In this document: positions 1 through 13,124 of the stretch, one piece after another
Position numbering within the stretch: the first letter of the stretch is position 1
Layout: every line of letters begins with the position of its first letter
Assembly: GCF_016859285.1 (NCBI RefSeq)
Contig: NC_053402.1
Span: 9,228,031 to 9,292,030 of the forward strand
Length of the DNA: 64,000 nt
Direction of reading: 5' to 3'
Source: Xiphias gladius
Lineage: Eukaryota > Chordata > Actinopteri > Istiophoriformes > Xiphiidae
Made by a program: the position numbers and the translations under genes
Notes under the pieces: model-generated
Databases searched by the model: none
Seen by the model: the letters and a program-made list of their open reading frames with translations, nothing else
Told to the model about the DNA's origin: nothing

Positions 1-249
1 TTACCATTACTTATTCAGCCATCCCGCTATTGCCAAAGCAGGGTCTCTGCTGCATGTTAGCAGCAAAAACGAAACCTCTCAGTGACCCTGTTGTTTAGAA
101 AGGGACGTTTTCAGCAATGTCATTGTTATCCAGGAATTTATTACTCGAAACAGTGAGATTTCATATCCAATCAATAGGCCTCTTTTAGCAGCAGACATTT
201 TGACTTGTCTTTAGTAGGAGAGGCACAGGTATTGCTGATAACATTAACA

Positions 250-480
250 GTGGCTCAGTAAGTCATGACAGCGAGCCAGCATTTTTCTCAGTGTTTGCTG
301 AAGACAAAAACAGAGCGAAAAGGAGAGTGAAATTTGGACTTACCTTTCGCCTGGTCACCAGAAACACGACTGAAAATTAATGTTAATAATGTTACCATTA
401 GGTGTAAATATATCAATTTTTTTGTTGCATCTGGTTTGTTGAAGACAAATGGCCAAAATATCTGTTAATGCAGATTTAAA
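250..480 (+). repeat. interspersed teleost repeat, family A, copy 1
   Basis: This stretch reads as a diverged copy of the sequence at about 18,820-19,060. Both have a block with 'ttttctcag', then a 'gaccaaaaacagagcgaaaaggag'-like segment, 'ttggactta', 'aatgttaatgct/aatgtta', and a 'ggtgtaaata' block, in the same order and orientation. I recognise the pattern as a common percomorph intronic repeat, from memory. The ends are approximate. Confidence 0.45.
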
Positions 481-1149
481 GCCCCTTTCTATGCTATTAT
501 ATAACCTTTCAAACTTACGTATAATAGCCCAAGTTTTTTGTTTGTAGGAAAAGACAATGTATATGTGTTGTGTGCTGTGTGCTATAGAAAGTACAGTGCA
601 TTAGATGAAACATTCATTCAAGTAAAGTTAAAGCATTCGGAAGAAAAAGAAACAGTAAAAGCACAGACACACACAGATACAGTAACAAACCCAACTCATT
701 TCTTCCTCTGTTGAGCAACAGGTAAATAGACAATCAGACGATAAACTGAGCGAAATAAGAGGAAATCAAGACGCTTTTAGTGCCATACGGTGTGTCCAGC
801 CAAAAATATTCTACCCATTGCAATGTGGAGGCAGCGCTGGCATTGTACCAGCCTACCTTTCTGCATCCTACCGATGTATGGATTTTAACCAGCACCTGAC
901 AGAACCAGATAAGACAGCAACTGCCACACAAAGCCACTCAATGCAGTCGATAATGACAGGACAGGAAACCAAATGAATGAGAGAAAAAAAGAAGCACACC
1001 AAAAAGCCAGAGGGGGAGGAGAGGAGGGTGAGAGAGGGAGAAAAAAGGGGGAGGAAATATCCCCTCTCTGAAGATATACTGTCAAAAAGAAAATGACACT
1101 GTGCCAGATAAAACCAAGAGAAAAAAAGGGAGGACAAAAGAAATCGTCG

Positions 1150-1450
1150 AGGAAAGGGAGATGACATTTCCAGCCGCACGGGGAAAAAGTAGGCGCGAGG
1201 CGTGCACGTTTGCCGCAGAGCTAACAGAATGGCACATAAAGCTGCGAAGAGAGAAAGAGCACTGGACTAGCAGAGGCAGGAAGAACCAAAGGACAGCTTT
1301 AAGTCTGGTGCTACAGGAGAGAGACAGACAACCAGAGGGAGCAGCAGGAGTGTGGAGGTTAATCCAGCTAACGCTTTGGTCGACTGGGTGGTTCACAGCT
1401 GGAAACGGGGCCATGGAGAGCTCAGGAAGTGCTGAGCCCGGTGGTTAGAT
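1150..1450. other. GC/CpG-richer patch of unknown function
   Basis: The surroundings are AT-rich, but this 300-bp patch has several CpG dinucleotides (for example 'aggcgcgaggcgtgcacg') and a 115-codon open frame that starts at 1,101. The frame is rich in K/R/E and resembles no family I know. It could be a non-coding first exon or promoter of a gene outside the window, or chance. No function is assigned. Confidence 0.25.
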
Positions 1451-2236
1451 GGGCTAAGTGACATGGAGAGCCAAAAGCACGAGTGTTTTACTTGTTTCAT
1501 TTCCAACCAACAGCCAGTCCACTTAGCTGTTCTATAACTCAGATCCTTACCTCCTTTTTTATTTTATTTTTTTTGTCATTTTCCATTAAAAAACTAGATA
1601 AGAACATCTCTTCATGTACACAATATGCTCCTCTCTTCTTCTAAAATTGATAATTCAAAATCAATTTTTCATTATAAGGAACGTTTTCCTCTTTTCTTTC
1701 CCCCTTTTTTCCTTCCTTGACCTCTTTTGTTTTGTCTATTCATATATTTATGAATGTTTTGTATCTTGGGCTTGCTGCTTTGTCAGGTCAGCTGTACTTA
1801 TGATTATTCTTTAAGGTTTTGGATGAAAATCTGAATACATATTGGCAACCTTAATTGCTTAATAAGCACCTGAATATGAAAAAAAAGGCACTCAACAGAA
1901 ACGTAACGCTTGAACAAGAGTTAATAAGAAGTATCGAGGTAATAAGGTGTGTGTAGGGTGGGGGATTATAATCGGGGGTAACAGTGTGACACTGAATATC
2001 ATCAGGGACAGAAGGAGACTGTCAATTCACACGGAAAGAAAGACACACTGGTGCACACTAATGCAGGCTTTTTATCATATTCACACACATATTCACTCTG
2101 TGCTCTTTTTATTCACACAATATGCAGTCATTAGCATATCATTTTCCCTTTTTCAAATTGCTCTACACCCCAAAGACATCTCTCACGTTCTTTCTTGCTC
2201 TCTAATCTTCAATCAGTAAATTCTTTCTCATACAAG

Positions 2237-2244
<8 letters not shown>

Positions 2245-2270
<26 letters not shown>
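2245..2270. repeat. (CA)n microsatellite
   Basis: A near-perfect run of about 13 CA units. Confidence 0.9.
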
Positions 2271-3189
2271 TGCGAATCTGCCAGCAGCTCTATCAATCAG
2301 GTCGCCTCTCTGTCTGCAACCAGCTGTCAACACACAGTCAGGAGTGTAACAGGCTGACAGAATATGTTTAAGTGCATGCGTGTTGGTACATGAGTGTGTA
2401 ATTGTGTAGCCAGTTGTACATGAATATGGAATAACGTGTTAGATAACAGCCTGATACCTCTACCAATAAGGGGGTAACAATACTGTAAGCATTTCTTAAA
2501 TTACTGATTGCGTTGTTTAATAATCACAGCGTGCATTAATAATATGACTGGGTAACAAGGCAGGATATAAATGGGGTAAATACGTCCGTACAGTTGGGAC
2601 ACCGGCTGTTTGGCAAATTCAGGAGGCAAAAACAGTTAAAACAGATATCAAAGCAGACACTTCGTGAAATCTACAACATTTGTAGTTTTATTATTATTGA
2701 GGAGTAATGAGACGTTTTACCCTTTTGAGTGTATCCACGAGGACAGTCAATATACTTTATTATATTGTATATTAAAGTTTATAAGTTGTTTGCTTTATTT
2801 TATTTTATTTTTTTTACTTATAGTGACAGTGCCATGTGTCACTTGGCTCCCCTTATTTATGGCATACCTATTGTGAAATGCCATACAGTATATGCTAAGC
2901 CTGTTGGTCCCCTGTCTGTACCCTGTAAATATTTATTATATAATGTACTTTATGCAATTTTAAAAGTTCTTACAGGATAGTACATGTAATAACACAAATT
3001 TGTTACCAACCTCATTCCTTGTGTTCCTTTCCTTTTACCTATGGGTATGCTGTAAGCATTTAAACTGTAATTTAAAGTCTGTAAGTGTGACCCTATGTAT
3101 GCATTGCAAACTAACATATGCATTAGTATTTTCATATTTGACTGTGTGTGCTCTTGCATTTTCGTGCCTTCATCTCGATCCATGTAAAT

Positions 3190-3560
3190 ATGTGTGAAAT
3201 GGATGTGAATGTGAAGGATGAGGTAGAGGCAAGAGACTTTCACATTGGACAAAACTGACAATACGGACGAAAACAATGAAAATGAAGAGATGACGGAGAA
3301 AAGTGAGGACGGGAGGAATATTGGAAATACAGACAGGGGTTGAAAACTGTGAAAGTGGAGATGGATGAGAAGGATCTGGCCACATGGTATAAAAGAGTTT
3401 GTGATAGTGTAGAGAGAGAAGAAATCAAATGGAAGAAAATGAGGAGAAAAAAATGAAGAAAGCGGAAGGGAGACAGAAAGAGGCAGGACAGTAAGTGAGA
3501 TGAAGAGAATAAGAATAAAGGTGAAAAAGGAAGAAAAAGATCAGTTGAAAGATGGAGAGC
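3190..3560. repeat. purine-rich (GA-type) strand-asymmetric tract
   Basis: For about 370 bases the plus strand is dominated by A and G ('gatgaagagaataagaataaagg' style), with few pyrimidine runs. It has no exact period. The minus strand is correspondingly T/C-rich, which explains the Ser/Pro/Phe-rich open frames there. Confidence 0.5.
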
Positions 3561-4304
3561 AAGTAGGAAGACAGAGTTCCACAGAGATCACGGTGCTATT
3601 AGATGGATGTCTTCCATCAGTCTCCTCTGTCCACTGCCTCATAAACTCAATTAAACTGCAGGCCTCCTGAGGGGGAACACTCTCTTTCTCCATCTATCTA
3701 TCTATCTCACTCTCCGTCACTGCCCCTCTAATCTGGCGGGAAATCTCCCAGTATGCCACTACGTTCCCTTTCCCTCTTCAACAGCACACCCAGCCTCAAT
3801 TGTCAGGGGCTATATCACCAATGAAATTAATCTCACAACTGTTGATAGATCATTCACTCGACAACTTTGCTGACCTCCCTTATCAACACAGATCCAGGCC
3901 TTTCAGAATGTATCTTCAATTCCCTTTTTTTTTTTTTTTTTTTTTTGCTTGCTTTCTGTCAAAAACAAATGTCATATAATACCAAGTTTTACAGTTTATA
4001 TCAAAGGACCTACATTTTTTATTACTGCAGTAACAAGTCAAATTGCACTTGCCTTCAGGGTCAGAACAACAGGGATATAAAACAGAGAAAAATAGAGACA
4101 AGCGCTGCGGACTACTTCATAAAACGCCGACAAGCCCCAATCAATACATCTGCTTTAAAGGGGAAATGATAGGAGATGGAGAGGTGGGCAGCAGACGGCA
4201 CATAAAACCTGATGGATAGATAGAGCCAAGACGTACTGCACAAAATTAATTAAATTTAAGGAAAATTATGGTGATTGGACACATCAATATTTACTCTGGC
4301 TTGA

Positions 4305-4306
<2 letters not shown>

Positions 4307-4384
<78 letters not shown>
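4307..4384. repeat. (GT)n microsatellite
   Basis: An uninterrupted run of about 38 GT units. Confidence 0.95.
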
Positions 4385-4385
<1 letters not shown>

Positions 4386-4727
4386 ACGTAAAGATACACG
4401 CCTTTTCATGGACACAGTGGACAGGGTTGTGTGTAGCTGAAAACTGAACGTAGAGTGTGTTTGTGTGTGCTCTTTTAAATGAACTCTTTGGAAGTAAAGT
4501 GCCTCTTGCCGGCAAACCAGTCAGCCATCAGGTCGCAGGCCACTCAGTCTGCCTGTTAGTCAGTGCCTCTGACCTGACCTGGAAATCAACCACGTTGTTG
4601 ACATGTATTTCTCCACTAAAACGTGCGCTCCTGCAGCACTACCTTACTTCACACTCATAGTGCACTGCTACCTGGTAGCACCTGGTCCACTGACGATGAA
4701 ATCCTACCGGTTCTGATGATTCTTTGC

Positions 4728-4900
4728 CAAGTAGCAAATGTTAGCATGTTAACACACTAAACTAAGATTGCGAACATGGTAAACATTCTACCTGCTAAAC
4801 GAAGCATGTTAGAATGCTGATGTGAGCATTTATCTCAACGCACGGCTGTGCCTGAGTGTCACAGTCTGGCTGTAGACCCTCAGTCTTATTTATCAGTAAT
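4728..4900 (-). repeat. interspersed teleost repeat, family B ('gctaacatgctaac'), copy 1
   Basis: It contains 'gttagcatgttaacac', 'aaactaagat', 'gaacatggtaaac' and 'gcatgttagaatgctgatgt'. Reverse-complemented, these follow the same block order as the copies at about 13,125 and 58,315. Percomorph genomes carry many such copies (recalled). The ends are approximate. Confidence 0.5.
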
Positions 4901-6081
4901 GAGTTTCCCACCTGGATTATGAAATCTTTGGCTGAATAGTAAATATCTGTTGTTATAACATATTATGCTATTGATAGTCTGCTGGATTCTCACATCAACA
5001 GTTGCCTCGAGGAGAAAGAAGATCTCACAAACTCAGAGGCACTGGGGTGAAACTTTAAATTTGTGTAATTAGGTGTATAGACCCTTTTTTCTTCCATCTG
5101 AAGTAATTCAAATATTAAGGAACAAGCAGATAATAGCACCACGGCTGGACTGCAGATGCTTCAACAACCTCGCAGATAATTGTGATTCATGTCCACGCAA
5201 ACAGAAAACTGGAAATGGCTCATATTGACTCATTTGATGCTCACATTATGCCATCTACTAAAATGGCTTAAACAATTCAGAATTATATCATACATGAGTC
5301 AGTACACACCGAATTCACACAAGGAATTCTGGTAAACCTGCTGTATATCCCTCCTCCTCAAAGGGAAATGGTTAGTCTTTCTACTTTTATTTAATTTGAA
5401 CAAATACCCCATGCTCTCATTTTGGTCTTACGTACAGAGCTATTAATACAATATACAGCAGGATATGAATCATTAGGGAATAATCACACAGTGATTATGA
5501 TTGCATCCTGTCACCCTCCATCACTACTCTCATAGTGTCACTTTGCACTCATCTACCACTGCACCACTACAGTCTCTTACCATCGCAGGAGCTGCAGTTT
5601 TTCCACTTAATTACCACCATTTATTTGCTTCATCTGAGGCTCTTGCGCTGCCCCTCCACAATAACTAACCTGTCTCCCACAGTCATTCAGTCAAGCAGTT
5701 GCCTTATAGTGAAGAGCTAAACAGCTGACACAATAAATAAATACATGGTATCAGCTTGTGATTTTGTTTCTTACAAATCACACGTCACATCCATAAGTGT
5801 CAGGGTTTGACCAACATTATTGGCAAAACACTCCGCACACCCACAGATGTTTTCACTTACTGTTGCTGGTTAGATGTCTTTTCAGGCCGACTGTTGGGTT
5901 GAGCTATGTTGGAAGTTTGATGAGGCCATGTACACACACGTTGAAGTTGTACCCAATGAGAAGACAAATTGACTTTGGACTGAAAAATTAGGAAATAATT
6001 TTTTTTTTCTCTGGATCTGCTGTATATCTACAGGATTGTTTTGTGCTGTAATGTCAACTTTATTAAAAGTCCTAATGAAGG

Positions 6082-6083
6082 AC

Positions 6084-6169
<86 letters not shown>
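6082..6169. repeat. (TA)n/(TG)n compound microsatellite
   Basis: A short (TA) run passes directly into about 38 TG units. Confidence 0.95.
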
Positions 6170-6172
<3 letters not shown>

Positions 6173-7380
6173 TTACATCTCATTTATCCAGAAGCCATAG
6201 CTCTTTGATACCAAAGTTGAGAGCTGTGCATTGAGGAAAACAGACCCTCTGAGCTGTGTGATATAGGTGAAGTGGAAAGTGAGTCCCACTTTCTTTTGTA
6301 CTGTACAATCTCCGATGATTGAAGAGAGTTAATTTTCCATGAAGTAACTCAACAAAACTCTGAGATGTTGATATGATCAAAAACGGGAATGCTTGTTTAA
6401 TTTCGATGTGTTTACGTTTGTCCAAAGAGCATGTGTTGCCTTCTCTGTCTTTGGGAATGTATACGCTGCACTTTGGTCCTGGCTTGCATGAATTTTTGGT
6501 GTCTTGTAAGCCCATGTGGTCTGGGCATATTTATATTCATGACACAATAATTTAAAAAAATCATTCATTCATGCATCCATATTGGTAAAGAAGTAACCAG
6601 TTGAGAAACCAATGTGTCCACTAACGGCATCATCAGAAAGGCGGCCTGCATCATTGTAGATTTGTCTTCACTTTTGGAATGAGACATCGCCGCATTATTG
6701 TTTTCACTCGCACTTTGACTCTCAGAAGAACAAACAGCTGCTTTCACTTCTGCTCTCTCCACTTCCACTGAATAAGCACAAAGCATGTCAAATGACATTG
6801 TGAGAAATGTAGGGAACCAGTAGCTGACACAGACATAAGCAGTAGCTTTAGCTGAATAGATAAGTGGAGACAGTCTGAAACTGACTACATCCAAAAAAAA
6901 AAATGACTTGGCCAAGTAGTGCATATCACAAACCATAGTTGAACAGTGTAACAGAATCCCACTAACACTAGTTAAAAGTTTAATTGCTTTAGGCACGCCT
7001 GCCCATAATAAACCTACTTCTATATTTCTTCCGTGCATTTTCCATTCAGAGTGGTCCCTCTTATTTAACGGTACGTCAGATTAGATTTTAAATTTAGATT
7101 AACAAAGCATCATTGTTCCAATTCCCTGTGCAGGTCCCACCTTTTGATCAGCCCCACGTGGCTATACATCTGGCACCTGTGAGCAGCTGAATTAATTCAT
7201 TACACTTTGCTTTATAGTAAGTTGGCCTGGCTCTGCCTCTGCGCCACAATTTGATCCCGGTCGCTTGAGTCTTAACTGGTAAATAACATGCTATTATACA
7301 AGTTTATGTTGGATAATTAGAGTTCTCTGCTGTCCTGTCCATGTCTATCACTGTATTCCTCTGTCTCCCTATGTGTGCAT

Positions 7381-7495
<115 letters not shown>

Positions 7496-8439
7496 AGGGT
7501 GAATATCTGTTGTCTTGGGGTCAGGTTGAGAAGATCCGACTGCTGTGTTGTGCTGAGTTTGGCTCCAATTAAAACTACAACCCTTGACAGCAGCAGAATA
7601 CAAAGTCAGAGATACTGCAGCTCAGTGCCATGTATGCTGCCTGCTATCCAATTCTCTCTGTGTTTTTCCCTCCTCTTCCCTGTGTCTCTCTGTGATAAGA
7701 TCAATCTTTCATGAACTCGGTTGGGAGGAAAATGCCATATGGGAGCAGCACATTGCAAAAGGCTACAGTAAGGAAAAGGATTGCTAGAATAAGAATGGAG
7801 CAAATTTGGGTAAATGAACTGTACTGTTGTACAGTGTCATAAAATGTATGAAGTATGAAACGAGGTGGAATAAGGCTTCAGGAAGATGTGACGACAGCAA
7901 CAATAGATGCAGCAAATGACAAAGAAATGTAGAATAATGGAAAACACACCCAAAAATGTATGCATTAGATGCAGACAAATGGAGATACATTTATTGGCCA
8001 TACAGATTTAAGTCTGTGCAATACTGGCTGTTTAGTATGTGGGTCTGTTTCTTTGTGTGCCTCTATCTAATTCTGTTTGTGTCTCCCTCCTCTCATTCTC
8101 TGACTCATTTCTCTGTTTCTTCTGTGTGCCTCCCTATCTTTCGCTCACTGCACTGTCACTTAGTTGCTCAAGGCTACTTGTTTCAGCACATCAGTAAAGT
8201 CAACTACACAGCGCAGGGCTTCGTTTTCTGGCATTTTGCCCACATCTGAGATAACATCCAAACTTTCCATGGACCCAGCTGCTATTTTCATACATCCTGA
8301 GCAACTACACCACAGTTTACTTAGAATATGTCATCTTTATCTGTCCGAATTGACTGTTTGCTACACCCCTTGCCCAAACAGCAATTGTCCAATCATAGCT
8401 TAGCAAGCGGAACTAAAAACATCAGTAGCAGCATGTCTT

Positions 8440-9000
8440 TTTTCTTTTGCTTTTGCTTTTAGACCCAACCTTCCCCCATGAAGAAGCACTTGGCAACAGC
8501 AGCAGCAGTAGACACCTTGCACAGAACCCGGCTCATGGTGCAGGGCCGTCTGCCCCCACCAGCTGGGCTGAGAGAGAAACAGAGAGGGAGAGAGAGACAG
8601 AGACGGGGGTAGGAGGGAGGAAAGAGAAAATAACACAATACAGGTACGACATAAAGATGTATAATGAGACTAATGAGAGTATAATGAGACTAATAATAAA
8701 ACAAATAATTATAATAATAGGGTTAATAATAATAATAAGACTAAATATAATCATAATAATTATAATCATAAAAATTGAAGCGCTGGGTGTTGACCAGGAT
8801 CATGGGGGCAGTAGGTGGCCCACAGTCGCAGATCCAGACTCTGCAGAACCAGGGGCAGAAAGCGACAGGAGGAGCGAGACGAGAAAGCACAAAACTACGG
8901 GAGAGGGAAGAAGCCAAGTTAGTGACAAGCGATGATGGGATGTGAATGCGTACAGATGGAGAGAGAGAGGCGGAGAGAGGAGCTCGGAGCCTCATGGGAT
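8440..9000 (-). repeat. composite interspersed teleost repeat
   Basis: On the minus strand the left end contains blocks of the familiar fish repeat: 'ggttctgtgcaaggt', 'gccaagtgctt', 'tcatgggggaa', 'gttgggtct'. The plus strand then has a purine-rich linker, a variable AAT/ATA-rich section (8,640-8,775), and a block with 'gcagaaccaggggcagaaag', 'gagcgagacgagaaagcac' and 'gaagccaagttagtgac'. I recognise this order as one widespread percomorph non-autonomous repeat (recalled, not searched). An open frame of 162 codons runs through it but is not a gene. Confidence 0.55.
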
Positions 9001-10095
9001 TATCATCATTTTGTACCACCTATAAGATGCAGAGCATAGCATTGGGGGACTGTTGTGAAGAAAGTAGTGCAGGTGTCATGGACGCTACCTTTTTTCATTC
9101 CATTGTGGAATTTTTGTGGGCACTATATACTGGATACATTCGCACACTCAGAATTCAGACACAAATAAAATGGCAAACAGTCAATGTAGTGAACAATATA
9201 GTAAATAGGGAGTGATTTCGGACACAGCCGAAATCAAACTCTTGGAGCTAGAAAAAGATATTCTTTGGATAAATGATTATGTGGTTTGCCATGGCAAGAG
9301 CATTGTGACTAAAATAATTGTGAATGAAATATTTTTGTCAACAGTTAAGACTTAACTTGAGAAACTTTTCCAATGTGACCATACTTTCAGAGGGGGAAAA
9401 TGTCCTCAGTTTATATTAAAGGAATTCAGCACTATCCAAAGGGGACAGATGTTCTCAAAAGTTGTTTAGCATTATAATTTGTCTGTTCGCTATTTCATAT
9501 GCTTCCTTTTCTTCCATCCGATAGAACTTTCCCTCTTTTGTTTTTTTTGCCTCTATTTCTTGTCATCTGGGGACACTCTTTTATCGCATCTGTCAATCTC
9601 TGAATGCATTAAACTTTCTTAAACTTGTTATTTCTTCTTGCATTTCCACTTACTTTCCATTGCTGAGATAGTTGCCTGTCATTCTCCCTCCCAATAGTTT
9701 GTCTTCACTTCTCTGTCTTTTTAAGGAATGAATCCAGGTTTTGTTCCACAGAGTCTTTAACCTTTTCAACTTGACAGCCATAGTAACCCCCAGAATATTT
9801 TCTCACACCTTGAAAATCACAGCTTGCTTGGGTAGTCAAATACTGCACTTCATCTTCCTTGCGTTTGCTGTAAATACAATACTAACTTACCAGCATCTCA
9901 CCTTCGCCTCGGGCTGAGCCAGGTTTTCGGCAGTCCTTCTCCTAGTTCTCTGCTGACATGCTAAAATCATGTGTGTCAGGATGCTGTTGCGTGTCATGCC
10001 CGTGTCTCTCTGATGCACAGGCTCCAAAACGCTCCGCTGCCCACTTGCCAAAGCAAATCATTACCTTTGGTCCGAACTCAACCCCCCCATAACTG

Positions 10096-10097
10096 AA

Positions 10098-10157
<60 letters not shown>
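10096..10157. repeat. (GT)n microsatellite
   Basis: A run of about 30 GT units. Confidence 0.95.
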
Positions 10158-10161
<4 letters not shown>

Positions 10162-10284
10162 ACAGAGAGTGTCTATTCAGCGATAACCCTTGTCTCAGCT
10201 GGTCTTGACGCGAGTGCCTTTCTAACAATTCACAATGATACTTTGTGAGTTTAAGTTTTACACCTAATGAGTGAGGACATTAGT

Positions 10285-10415
10285 GGTGTCACTTTCTTGC
10301 CAAGAGTTAGAGGAGAAGATCAATACCACTCAAATGTATGTATGGTAATTATGAAGCTACAGCCAAGAGATAGCTCATCTATCTCTTGGCAACGGAGCAA
10401 CTTTGTAATTTCTCC
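10285..10415 (+). repeat. interspersed teleost repeat, family C, internally deleted copy with a hairpin
   Basis: It contains 'gagttagaggagaagatc', 'aataccactcaaatgt' and 'ttatgaagctacagcca', which match the first blocks of the longer family-C copy at about 44,290. It then jumps to 'ttggcaacggagcaac', which I recall from much further along the family consensus. The jump falls in a perfect 12-bp inverted repeat: arms 10,362-10,373 and 10,379-10,390, with a 5-base loop. Confidence 0.5.
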
Positions 10416-10454
10416 CAAAAAGTTGAACCATTCTTTTAAGACCTGGTTTTTGGG

Positions 10455-10530
10455 TTAAGGTTAGAATTGGGTTTAGGTGTGGTTTAGGGCACGGTTAGAG
10501 GTTAGACATTTAGTATTGTTGTTAGGGCTA
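10455..10530 (+). repeat. degenerate GGTTA/TTAGGG-like simple repeat
   Basis: Repeated 'gggttaaggttag', 'gggtttaggtg', 'ggtttaggg' and 'ggttagagg' words form a degenerate 5-6-bp repeat immediately left of the family-D element. It is too diverged to be called an interstitial telomere repeat. Confidence 0.5.
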
Positions 10531-11193
10531 GGGGAAAGTAACTAGATACATTTACTCAGGTTGTACTTGAGTATTTTCATTTTATGCTTCTTTATACTTC
10601 TGGTCCAACGATTGTACTTTTTAACTACATTTATCTGACAACTATAATTTCTCATTACTTTGATCAACCTATGACAACATATGATCAACCTATAAAGTAC
10701 GATGCATTATTACGGATTAAAGGCCTTGCGTTTTTATCCACACTCGTTTCCAGTTATGTGGTCGCTTAGACCTGCTCAGCTCGGAGTTGTGCAAAGTTAT
10801 ACTGGATCTACAGGAGGTGACCCTATGCTAATAAGAATGACACAGTTGTAAATTGCCCCGCAACAAAATCAACAGCAGAGCTCCTGACGCCCTGAAAAAT
10901 GACTTTATTACTTTAATAAAATGACTTTATATTAGCTTCTGTGCATAAGACTTAAGATTTATAAGGTCTTTCAGGACACTGGGGACTCACAGTTTACCAC
11001 TCTGAGAGGGCCATTCTGCAAAATGAGTATTATTACTTTTGATACTTTAAGTACATTTTGCTGGTAATACTTACCTACTTTAACTCAAGTTGAATTTTGA
11101 ATGCAGGACATGTAACTTGTAACAGAGTATTTTTACTTTGTGGTAATGCTACTTGTACTTAAGCAAAGTTTCTGAGTACTTCTTCCACCACTG
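10528..11193 (+). mobile_element. non-autonomous DNA-transposon-like repeat, family D ('ttccaccactg')
   Basis: It starts near 'gggaaagtaactagatacatt' and ends with 'tctgagtacttcttccaccactg'. Between are 'tactttgatcaacctatg', 'gatgcattattacgg', 'gagagggccattctgcaaaatgag' and 'gatactttaagtacattttgctg'. I know this block order as a very abundant percomorph repeat, usually with imperfect terminal inverted repeats (cagtggtgg...). The left terminus is mutated here. It has no coding capacity. A second, partial copy lies in the opposite orientation near 24,400-24,705. Confidence 0.65.
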
Positions 11194-11649
11194 GGGGCTA
11201 GGGATTGCTTTATGTAAATGAGGGTCCTCAGGCATAGATTCACAAGGGCACATCTCTAGTACCAGAGCACTTGTATCAGATTCGTCTCAGCCTCAGCAGA
11301 TGTAGTGAGTTGAGATATCACAATTTGTGTTGGGAGAGAAATAGTTGGACTGGCGCATCTCTCCTATGTTTTACGGGAATGAGTGTAGTGCCATACTCAC
11401 TAGAGTGTCCTCCAGGTCACATTTTGTTGTAGTTTCTCATCAGTGAATCTCAACCAGACAAACTGTCAGGGCAGAGATTTCCTAGCATCAACCCAAGAGA
11501 GTTAATTAGAAGATCGCTGGATTGTGCCGTGTTGGTAAAGAGATGCAAAACCCTTTCAGCAATACTTGAAGGAAAATGTTTGATATAATCAAAGTAAGTA
11601 TATTGACCGTAATACAGTGACCCCATTCACACACAACAGTGATATTAGA

Positions 11650-11652
<3 letters not shown>

Positions 11653-11708
<56 letters not shown>

Positions 11709-11714
11709 ACACAC
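11653..11714. repeat. (CA)n microsatellite
   Basis: A run of about 30 CA units with a 'ctca' interruption at its 3' end. Confidence 0.95.
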
Positions 11715-12304
11715 GCTTGGTTTCACTAGAATATGTGAAAGTTTAAATTATCCATATAAAACTGGAGGTTTGTTTCTTTCATTGTTCGACAGTTTGGACA
11801 GTTTAGTTTGAGAGAAATATTTATTGTTACCGAGGCAGCAGCTAAAACTACCTCTTGCAGAGGAAAGAAGGAAAAAGCCTCGGTGTGCTTCAAGTGTTTT
11901 TTACTTGCCACTTTCCCACTTTTTTCGGTTCACGCTGACAAGGACAGGTACCATAATATATATTATCTGAAGATGCAGTGCATATATGCACATAAAAATG
12001 TCTCCCTATTCTTTCTGGCAGATTTGATAGAAAGATTTGAAAGTACAGTTTTATTGATAATAGAGGTGCTTACCTCTCTTATCATAATCATGAACAGGAA
12101 AGAAGATGAAAAACAGATTCTATTCCTAAAAAAGGAATCCTAAAGTGTGTGTTATGTGTTTTATAGCTCTCATGCTGGTGCCTTCCACCCAACAAACTAT
12201 TAAACTATTGTAATTACAGGTAGCAGACTTGGCAGTTTTATAGCCAATGTTTCTGTAGTTGAACTTGCAGTACAAAAGAGAGAAATGGGATATCCATTGT
12301 CCAT

Positions 12305-12590
12305 ACTCATTCTATTTTCAGTGACATTTTTTTAACCATTGTGAAGGTTTTCTCTGAGGGGACATTACAGTGTTGGATGCAGAGAATTGCCTTCGTGAGG
12401 ACTGCCAGCTGGCTGAACCTCTCATCTTTCTCTAAAATGTCCCAGAATCTGTCCACTCTTTCTTCCTCTGCTACAGTATATCCTTCCCGTCAGAGATCTG
12501 GTAGTGTATCAGCTGCCTTCTTAGCCTATATGCGTCAAGCCTCAGCTCAGGAAATATCCTGCATGGGCTTGTCACTGTAAACATGTTTTA
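12305..12590 (-). pseudogene. remnant of a hAT-type transposase C-terminal region
   Basis: Read on the minus strand, this stretch gives a frame running '...EEERVDRFWDILEKDERF...' and then '...HCNVPSEKTFTMVKK...'. That order resembles the C-terminal dimerisation region of hAT-family transposases: a 'W..I' segment, then a stretch like H.NA..ER.FS and a basic end. A TGA codon interrupts the frame just upstream at about 12,502, and the similarity does not continue to the left. No flanking inverted repeats were found. I infer a decayed fragment of an old element. An alternative is a fragment of a domesticated hAT-derived gene, but the stop argues against function. Confidence 0.4.
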
Positions 12591-13124
12591 TTTTTTTTAA
12601 ATATCACACTGCAGCTGTCAGAGTTGAAGGTTGTGATATAACTGCATGAAAGTTTTACTTTTCCAGTTATAATAAGAAAAATACTGCATTTAGATATACA
12701 CGTGTCTGTAAGTGTATATGTACTGTATATGTATAACTGACCATTCAGTGGTCAGGTTTTATGTCCTAATAATTTTTTCTGTGTCAGAGTTCTATTCATA
12801 TTCACAACATAGATTATATATGTATCATGTACAGAATTGGGACGGGGTAAAGTACAATACAATACATCACTACTTGTAACCCACATAGCAAACCATTTTT
12901 GGGGAAAGTTTCTGTCCATTATCCGCTAGTGTTTAGCTAGCAAGATTTTCTGTGTGTGTGCGCCAGAACTGGTCCAGATGTGGAAGTGGTAACTGATAGA
13001 CATGCTGTAGCCTATGTGGGCTGGACTCGGGCCCCGCATATTGAGCCATAAGAAACAAAAATTTGTGGCACAGGTAATCGCCGGAATAATTTTCTTATGT
13101 CTCCTCAAAATAACCAGCTACACT

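Noticed and set aside
6565..7038. 157-codon open frame on the minus strand
   Set aside because: No family similarity that I recognise, no splice context or codon signal, and it crosses a poly(A) run. It is most likely chance.
8447..8935. 162-codon open frame on the plus strand
   Set aside because: It runs through a recognised interspersed repeat and an AAT-rich low-complexity section.
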